From positions 1,265 through 22,395 of IMG/VR virus record IMGVR_UViG_3300008266_000760: a DNA stretch of 21,131 nucleotides. One strand, 5' to 3'. The first letter of the stretch is position 1; every line of letters begins with the position of its first letter. The notes beneath the pieces were generated by a model. That model searched no databases, had not been told where the DNA came from, and worked only from the letters and a program-made list of their open reading frames with translations. The stretch comes from a virus. The translations under genes were made by a program, and so were the position numbers. Below are positions 1 through 5,263 of the stretch, in pieces.

Positions 1-63
1 TAGTGATGATAATACCTTAATTTGGAAAGCAGATCCATATTGAGATAAATTGCTTAATGTCAT
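1..63 (-). CDS. Replicative DNA helicase (DnaB/gp41-like), 5' end only
   Basis: An ATG at 63 opens a frame that stays open for all 21 codons to the window edge. It begins MTLSNLSQYGSAFQIKVLSS. The pattern of a short tail, 'YG..FQ.KVL..L', is typical of the N-terminus of DnaB/gp41-type helicases in T4-like marine and Bacteroidetes phages, where this part helps hexamer formation or primase contact. It starts 9 nt after the nuclease stop codon, in the same direction, as expected for a replication operon. There is no Shine-Dalgarno sequence, as with its neighbours. The Walker motifs would lie outside the window, so the call rests on the N-terminal pattern and the gene order only. Confidence 0.55.
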   Translation of the reverse strand, partial: MTLSNLSQYGSAFQIKVLSSL

Positions 64-72
64 ATAACTTAT

Positions 73-1110
73 TTATTTAAAACTGTTTAATACTTTAAAA
101 GTGTCGTTAACCCAAAACTCAACGTTTTTGATTAGATGGCCCAAACCATCATCGTGGTAAAATCGTAAAAATGCTTCGGTATTCAAAACTAGAGTATCAT
201 CTTCTGCAAATGCTTCTAAAAATTCTTTATCGTTATCATCTAATAAAGGTTTTTTTAGATTCATAATTTTGTAGTTTTGTTCTAATCTATCGCGTTCAAA
301 AGCGATGCGAGAATAAATAACATGTTCCTTATATTTTTGTTCTGCAATAGAGAAAATGTCATCTAAACTTAGTATATCGGTAGATAACTCAGGAAATTTT
401 TTAAATAACCCTTTAGCTCCTAAACCTTTTACACCTGCTACTTTATCGGAATTATCTCCAAGTAGCATTTTGTATAAAATAAAATTATCGGCTAATACAC
501 CGAATTTTTCTTTAACGGTGTCTTTGGTGTAATATTCCTTTTCGATTGGTCTATACACTATAACATCGTCATTAACCAATTGTATAAAGTCTTTATCCGA
601 TGAAACTATAAAACATTTAGACCCATATTTTTCAGGTAAATGTTGACTATAGTATGCAATAATATCATCGGCTTCTGCTTTATCAATAGCTACTGTTTTA
701 ACAGGTAGGCATTTTAAGTAATGTGCAATTCGAACTATTTGATTAATCTTAGCATCATCCTCATCTTCTAGGTCTTCAAATACTTCCCAGTTTGTAATTC
801 GGTGTTGGTTACGACCTGATTTGTATTCAGGGAGTAGGTTCTTCCTATTTGTGGAAGAACCCATCCCGTCGAATACTACAAACACTGATGTGGGTTGAAT
901 TTGATTAATTAATGAACCTAAAGAACGAATGAATCCACCTAAGCCCCCTACGTGTACTCCCTGAGGATTTACAATATTCATCATGGCAAAATTTCTAAAA
1001 AACAAATTTAAACCATCAATTAAGAGTACTCTATCGTATCGATTTGCTGAGACTGTCTCCTGTTCCTCAACTAAATTGTCAAGGAGCTTAAGTAATTCTT
1101 TTCTTTTCAT
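73..1110 (-). CDS. 5'-3' exonuclease / flap endonuclease (FEN, PIN-like; T4 RNase H type)
   Basis: This 345-residue protein is a metal-dependent 5' nuclease that would remove RNA primers and flaps during lagging-strand synthesis. The conserved acidic residues of the family are visible in order: D32 in LLIDGLN, D81 in VVFDGMG, E146/D148/D149 in KAEADD, D172/D174 in SSDKD, and D219/D222 in LLGDNSDKV. The last is followed by the helix-hairpin-helix-like segment GVKGLGAKG that binds duplex DNA. I start it at ATG 1110, one nt after the uvsX stop codon. A longer open frame reaches 1191, but the extra 27 residues lie inside uvsX and do not look like the family. It sits directly after uvsX and before the presumed helicase, which fits primer processing in a T4-like replisome. 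Confidence 0.9.
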   Translation of the reverse strand: MKRKELLKLLDNLVEEQETVSANRYDRVLLIDGLNLFFRNFAMMNIVNPQGVHVGGLGGFIRSLGSLINQIQPTSVFVVFDGMGSSTNRKNLLPEYKSGRNQHRITNWEVFEDLEDEDDAKINQIVRIAHYLKCLPVKTVAIDKAEADDIIAYYSQHLPEKYGSKCFIVSSDKDFIQLVNDDVIVYRPIEKEYYTKDTVKEKFGVLADNFILYKMLLGDNSDKVAGVKGLGAKGLFKKFPELSTDILSLDDIFSIAEQKYKEHVIYSRIAFERDRLEQNYKIMNLKKPLLDDNDKEFLEAFAEDDTLVLNTEAFLRFYHDDGLGHLIKNVEFWVNDTFKVLNSFK

Positions 1111-1111
1111 A

Positions 1112-2194
1112 TTAATCTGGTTCTTGTGTAAAGATATTTTCTGGTTCAAATTGATCTTGTTCCTCAAAAATATCGAAATCCATACCTCCAAGGACTTTCA
1201 TCCACTCAGATGCGTGTGCATCTTTGTATGCTTTAAGTTCCTTATCAGTATCGTTAATGAATCCGTGTGGAGTCATAATAATTTTTCCTCTTGATTGAAC
1301 ACCATTAATGTGGTTCTTATCAATTTGGATGTTTGTACGTTTAGCAAATTCAACTTGCTTACCATCTTTAATCGCTTTGATTTTAGATGTACCAGCATTT
1401 GAAATGTTACCAAATGTTACCACGAATGTAGCATCAAACCACATTGCAAATCCACCTTTGTTCATCAACTTTGGTTGGCCCATAGGTACTTCTGCTTTTG
1501 CAGTCCATACTTTATTAACACATACTAATGTATTAGTGTATGGTGATGATTCTTTACGTGATAATGTAATTTTTTGGTTTACATTGTTACCGAATTGAGT
1601 TGACATTGCACCAGCATTCCATTCGTTGTTGTTTTTATTTGATTTAACAGACAATTCACAAGGAACTGATCCAATTGAATCCCATAGGAACAATAGATCG
1701 TAAGGTAAATTACCTTTTTTCTGTTCATCCAATAAATCCAAAACAAATGCTGCTACGTCTTCAATAGTGTGTAGTGTTTCACGGTCAACATAAATGAAGT
1801 TACCTTCGTAATTCAAAATTTCACCTGTTGATTCATCTACAATCTCATTAACATGAAGACCCATTTGAACAGCATGTTCCCAATTCCATTTCATCTCAGT
1901 TACAATAAACACAGGTAAAACGCCCATTTTCTGAGCTGAAACCGCTGCTTCAATCATAGCGGTTGTTTTACCTGTATCACTGTGTCCGCGAAGAAGTACA
2001 ATGTGGCCCATTGGAATTCCTGGTACTGAAGTTACATCTTGAAATGCAGTACTTAGAGGAATCCATCGTTGCTCTTTAAATTTTACATTTGAATTGAGCA
2101 TTTTCTTTTCCTTAAACTTAGTCAAATCAAATTTTGACTTGAGTTCAGAGGATAGAGCAGCCGTTAGCGATTCGCTTTTTTTACTTCTTGCCAT
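1112..2194 (-). CDS. uvsX: UvsX/RecA-like recombinase
   Basis: This is a 360-residue ATP-dependent strand-exchange protein of the RecA/UvsX family. The Walker A P-loop is GHSDTGKT (residues 70-77). The presumed catalytic Glu is E100 in FIVTEMKW, and Walker B is LLFLWDSIGS around D172. A DNA-binding loop region follows (GAMSTQFG, about 195-202). The N-terminal 45 residues are basic and likely mediate oligomerisation. The acidic C-terminus (DIFEEQDQFEPEN) resembles the regulatory tails of recombinases. It follows the gp32-like gene by 11 nt and precedes the nuclease, so ssDNA binding, strand exchange and 5' processing are co-transcribed. In T4, UvsX works with gp32, UvsY and UvsW in recombination-dependent replication. 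No UvsY or UvsW is visible in this window. Confidence 0.93.
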   Translation of the reverse strand: MARSKKSESLTAALSSELKSKFDLTKFKEKKMLNSNVKFKEQRWIPLSTAFQDVTSVPGIPMGHIVLLRGHSDTGKTTAMIEAAVSAQKMGVLPVFIVTEMKWNWEHAVQMGLHVNEIVDESTGEILNYEGNFIYVDRETLHTIEDVAAFVLDLLDEQKKGNLPYDLLFLWDSIGSVPCELSVKSNKNNNEWNAGAMSTQFGNNVNQKITLSRKESSPYTNTLVCVNKVWTAKAEVPMGQPKLMNKGGFAMWFDATFVVTFGNISNAGTSKIKAIKDGKQVEFAKRTNIQIDKNHINGVQSRGKIIMTPHGFINDTDKELKAYKDAHASEWMKVLGGMDFDIFEEQDQFEPENIFTQEPD

Positions 2195-2205
2195 GTACGT
2201 TTAAA

Positions 2206-3036
2206 TTAAAATGGTAAATCGTCGTCTTCTTCTTCAAACAAAGCATCAAATTTGTCTGCTTTACTTACCTGCTCTTTAACAGGGGTTTTGATAGAATACG
2301 TTTTAGAAGGTTTTTCAATAACTTCTTCTTCTTTTTCATCATCGATGATAGCACCTTCTTCATACTCATCCTCAGGAGTCAACCATTCTTGAAGTGCTTG
2401 CTTCATTTCATCATATGAGTATTTCTTAAATACTTCCATAGGATTTGGTTGATTCTCAAGCAATGAAGTAATTGCTGCTTTATCATCAGCCAACAAAGTT
2501 TCTTTAACTTTAGGCATGATGGTTGTTTTGTTGTAGTTTGTACCTGTCACTTCAGGACCTACAGTAGTCAATGTAATATCACGACCACTCATTACGTCAG
2601 TAAAATCACCAACATCTTCGTTGTCAGCAAGATTCAAGAAGTCCATGTACAATTCCTTTCCAAACTGCCACAACTTAACACCTTCTGCTTCTTCACCACG
2701 TACAATAACGGGAACAAAGATACGCATTTTAGGATCAAGTTTTTTAGCCAAACGCCAGTTTTCCTTATCGCTAGTAGTACGCAATTGTTTTGCAAACTCT
2801 ACGATTGGATCTTTCTCACCCCAATTAATTGGAGATACCATAGTATTTTTACCAATACCATAGTGGAAATACATTTCGGTGAATGGGTTTTTCTTGTTGT
2901 ACTTGGAAGGTACTACACGGATTACTTGTTTACCAACTGAGGGTTTCCAAAAGACAGATTTTTTTTCTCCGCCGCCTTTACCGGATTGTTTTGACTGCAT
3001 TGCTGACAGTCGGTTTCTCATTTCATTTAAATCCAT
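2206..3036 (-). CDS. 32: Single-stranded DNA-binding protein, gp32-like
   Basis: This 276-residue protein resembles T4 gp32-type ssDNA-binding proteins. It has a short basic N-terminal arm (residues 1-26, rich in K, G and Q). The core follows, with the segment VGKQVIRVVPSK and the aromatic-rich stretch MYFHYGIGKN. A long acidic C-terminal tail begins near residue 217 and ends in FEEEDDDLPF. T4 gp32 binds zinc through one His and three Cys. This protein has no cysteine at all, and the segment WGEKDPIVEF stands where related proteins have a CPxC-like motif, so the zinc site appears lost. The terminal DDDLPF resembles the bacterial SSB tip DDDIPF that recruits partner proteins. It heads the gp32-uvsX-nuclease-helicase series, and the 57-nt gap upstream is the largest in this module. 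Confidence 0.88.
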   Translation of the reverse strand: MDLNEMRNRLSAMQSKQSGKGGGEKKSVFWKPSVGKQVIRVVPSKYNKKNPFTEMYFHYGIGKNTMVSPINWGEKDPIVEFAKQLRTTSDKENWRLAKKLDPKMRIFVPVIVRGEEAEGVKLWQFGKELYMDFLNLADNEDVGDFTDVMSGRDITLTTVGPEVTGTNYNKTTIMPKVKETLLADDKAAITSLLENQPNPMEVFKKYSYDEMKQALQEWLTPEDEYEEGAIIDDEKEEEVIEKPSKTYSIKTPVKEQVSKADKFDALFEEEDDDLPF

Positions 3037-3039
3037 AAC

Positions 3040-3093
3040 TAATCAAATTTTGTTTGTGACATTAATATAATAACCATTTACTAAATTACCAAA
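3040..3093 (-). promoter_or_regulatory. Possible promoter for the ssDNA-binding protein operon
   Basis: The gap before the gp32-like gene holds TTTGG (3093-3089) and TATATT (3069-3064), about 20 nt apart on the minus strand. Bacteroidetes primary sigma promoters often use TTTG near -33 and a TA-rich -7 element, so this spacing is compatible, but the canonical TAnnTTTG is not present. The late-type ATATTTATA motif is absent here, consistent with earlier expression. Weak evidence. Confidence 0.25.
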
Positions 3094-3387
3094 CTAAAGT
3101 TCGACAATTTTGTAAACTTTTGTATTAAGCTGCTTTAAGTCCCCACCTTGGGTCAATAGAATACAATTTTGATAGTGTTGCCAGTTTACTCTGAAGCTGG
3201 TATCAACTACTCCACCATTTAATTTTTTAATTAAATCGTTTAGGGCATTAATTGTATAAAGAGTATTAGTCTCTTTTTTTCGGTGTACTAGAATTGTATT
3301 TAGAGGAATGTTGTTTACGTTAGCTTGTTCAACATTGTATGTTATAACGTATTCACCCGTATCATTCAAAATCGTAACTGGTTCCAT
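3094..3387 (-). CDS. Small protein of unknown function
   Basis: I do not recognise this 97-residue protein. It has no cysteine, no membrane segment and no signal peptide. Its predicted make-up is mostly beta strands with one helix (NALNDLIKKLN). Its ATG at 3387 lies inside the last codons of the polymerase gene in another frame, a 26-nt overlap that suggests translational coupling. Its placement between the polymerase and the ssDNA-binding protein suggests a replication accessory role, but nothing in the sequence shows one. It is probably real: the frame fills the space between two clear genes, and its composition is protein-like rather than that of a shadow frame. Confidence 0.65.
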   Translation of the reverse strand: MEPVTILNDTGEYVITYNVEQANVNNIPLNTILVHRKKETNTLYTINALNDLIKKLNGGVVDTSFRVNWQHYQNCILLTQGGDLKQLNTKVYKIVEL

Positions 3388-4645
3388 TTTTAACCTTTAT
3401 TTGTAATTTTTTCTTTTTGAAAATATTTTCTATATCATTTTTTAAATCTTCACTCGCATCGTAGTCAAACAAAAAACTATCATACGTATATAATACTAAC
3501 TTAGTCTTCTTGCCTTTCAATAGCTTATGTATCTCTATCAAGATACAAACATTCGTTGCTGTTTCCAAGTTTTGTAAAACGTAATTAAACAGTTTTTGTG
3601 GATTCATATTATCCAACTCACTCTTTTTAAAGACATAATTTGAACCCGGAACCACAATTTGCCCCGAATTATTAAATTCATCCCAGTTGGTATCAATAAA
3701 TTTCTTTATTTGTTGAAAAAATTCAAGGTGCTCATACTCTTTAAATACGCCTCCGTATAGTTGCTTAAACGTAAGTTCTTTTGCTTCTTTGTACGACGTA
3801 CCATATAAGTCGGCGAACGCTTGATGGACATCTCCACCGCCAAAATCAAAGGCAACCAAACGAGCAGCAAGATGAGGATGGTATGCGCTAATATCGAACT
3901 CCAAAAATTCATCATTTTGTGGTATAAAGCTCTTTCTAGCGCCTGTTTCCTTATTTAGTGCGGCAAAATTAACGCCATTAAAAGAGTTACTTGGTCTACG
4001 TGTAGTTGTAAATAAGTTATAACTTGTAAATACTTTACTGTCGCCAACTGAATAGATTGGATTGCTTGGCTTAAAGTGTTGATTAAAAACTGTTTCATTT
4101 ATGTTTATTCCATTTTTTTCGATTCCAAAGAATGCGAGTGTTGTATAATTGTTGTAAAAATCAAAATACGAGGGTAACTCCTTTGTAAAATGAGGTTTTA
4201 CTTTATTATAAATATTCTCACAATACTCATAATGCTTAACTACCGGTACAATTTTATTGACTTCTTTGTAATCCGGATACTTGTGGTAAAAATAATTGTG
4301 AGTTGGTGTTGGATCTTGTATATACGGAGGAGTGAGTATGTTTATATCGCGCAAGCTCTTAATTTGAAAGTAATATAGTGCATTCTTCTTATCGCGCACC
4401 CATAGACACTCTATTTGCGTTAATAACGCGTTTACATCCGTTTTACTTACATTTAACGTTTCGCTATGATCAATACATATCATATACCCCTTTCGTTCAT
4501 TAGACGGTCTTAGATACACTAAGGACACATCATTAAGTGCAGGATGTATATTATTATTAAACGGAACGACTTCCAGAAATGCTTCGGATATATTCCTCTG
4601 CGCTAGATAATTTAGTTGTTCTTGAGTTTCTATCAGCCAAAACAT
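3362..4645 (-). CDS. Short, divergent family A DNA polymerase
   Basis: From the ATG at 4645 this gives 427 residues (MFWLIETQEQ...). The C-terminal half carries family A polymerase motifs. There is a TTRRPSNSFNGVNF segment (about 214-227) matching the T-G-R-x-S region. Motif A is EFDISAYHPHLAARL with catalytic D251. Motif B is KELTFKQLYGG with K289, F293 and Y297 in the Pol I spacing. Motif C is LYTYDSFLFD with D389. Deviations are clear: the motif A glutamate (steric gate in Pol I) is His, and motif C reads Y-D-S instead of H-D-E. The N-terminal about 170 residues occupy the exonuclease position but show no DxE exo I motif, so proofreading is probably absent. E. coli Pol I Klenow is about 600 residues and T7 gp5 about 700, so this is small. 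The start overlaps the preceding gene by 89 nt; a start at 4687 would overlap it even more. It presumably replaces T4's family B gp43. Confidence 0.82.
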   Translation of the reverse strand: MFWLIETQEQLNYLAQRNISEAFLEVVPFNNNIHPALNDVSLVYLRPSNERKGYMICIDHSETLNVSKTDVNALLTQIECLWVRDKKNALYYFQIKSLRDINILTPPYIQDPTPTHNYFYHKYPDYKEVNKIVPVVKHYEYCENIYNKVKPHFTKELPSYFDFYNNYTTLAFFGIEKNGININETVFNQHFKPSNPIYSVGDSKVFTSYNLFTTTRRPSNSFNGVNFAALNKETGARKSFIPQNDEFLEFDISAYHPHLAARLVAFDFGGGDVHQAFADLYGTSYKEAKELTFKQLYGGVFKEYEHLEFFQQIKKFIDTNWDEFNNSGQIVVPGSNYVFKKSELDNMNPQKLFNYVLQNLETATNVCILIEIHKLLKGKKTKLVLYTYDSFLFDYDASEDLKNDIENIFKKKKLQIKVKNGTSYDFE

Positions 4646-5252
4646 TTGAAGTCGTATTATTTGAGTTATAATATTTAAGATAATCAAATTTTAGGTAATC
4701 TCCAAATCTAGGTAATTTTTGTCTAAAAACTGCTAGTTCAACTATATTTCTATTTACTTTTTCTACTTGTTCTTTATTTCCAGTTAATATCCAAGATATA
4801 GTAAAAGGTTGATACAATGAATATAATATTTGAGGATCTTTAGATTTTAATTTACTAAATTGGTCTAAATTTATTTCAACATATTGTACTTCATTTGTTT
4901 TTTTACAAAAATATCTTTGAAATTCTCCGTTTTGGTAATCTTGAGTTGTTGGTAATACTGGGGAATAATAAGGGATTAGAACTGGTGGGTTTGATGAGTT
5001 AGAATTAGTTAAATAGTCGTAAATTGGGTCTATTATAATTTGAGAAGATATTTGTGGGTTTTCCGGATAATCTTGAGCCGCAATGAATAATAATTCTTCA
5101 TTAGGTCTATCATCAGGAGTTTTTCCAGTATAGTATTTTCCAGTAGATACTTTAAAGTAGTATCCAATATAAGGAAGTTTGCTTACTGCGTAAACATATT
5201 CTCCCCCATTAGTGTATTGGTTGGTTGTTATTTGAGATTTTGGAAAATACAT
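4557..5252 (-). CDS. Uncharacterised tail/baseplate-module protein
   Basis: This 231-residue protein has no function I can assign. Its N-terminal half contains YIGYYFKVSTGKYYTGKTPDD (residues about 29-49), a pattern I associate with small uncharacterised structural proteins near baseplate genes of T4-like phages. Tyr, Asn and Pro are abundant, and no membrane segment or signal peptide is seen. It starts 11 nt after the hub-lysozyme stop codon and is the last gene of the structural module. Its final 29 codons are shared, in another frame, with the start of the polymerase gene. That tail (Ser, Thr, Asn and Arg-rich) may be a late addition made when the two modules were joined. Baseplate or virion structural protein is the most likely role, by position only. 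Confidence 0.7.
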   Translation of the reverse strand: MYFPKSQITTNQYTNGGEYVYAVSKLPYIGYYFKVSTGKYYTGKTPDDRPNEELLFIAAQDYPENPQISSQIIIDPIYDYLTNSNSSNPPVLIPYYSPVLPTTQDYQNGEFQRYFCKKTNEVQYVEINLDQFSKLKSKDPQILYSLYQPFTISWILTGNKEQVEKVNRNIVELAVFRQKLPRFGDYLKFDYLKYYNSNNTTSNVLADRNSRTTKLSSAEEYIRSISGSRSV

Positions 5253-5263
5253 AATTAATTATT

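Noticed and set aside
1111-1191. Upstream extension of the nuclease ORF to 1191
   Set aside because: The extra 27 codons lie wholly inside the uvsX coding end and do not resemble the nuclease family; ATG 1110 just after the uvsX stop fits the gene spacing.
983-1294. Plus-strand open frame of 103 codons
   Set aside because: It lies antisense to the nuclease/uvsX junction, has a Cys/Phe-rich unnatural composition, and every clear gene is on the other strand.
1308-1598. Plus-strand open frame of 96 codons
   Set aside because: Antisense to the conserved uvsX gene with no start context and no recognisable protein pattern.
3706-3915. Minus-strand open frame of 69 codons with a hydrophobic start (membrane-like)
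   Set aside because: It lies in another frame over the polymerase catalytic motifs; the hydrophobic look comes from frame-shifted codons of a conserved region.
4206-4215. Exact copy of the late-promoter-like motif inside the polymerase gene
   Set aside because: It encodes Asn-Ile-Tyr-Asn-Lys in frame, has no gene start downstream at the right distance, and is probably chance in AT-rich DNA.
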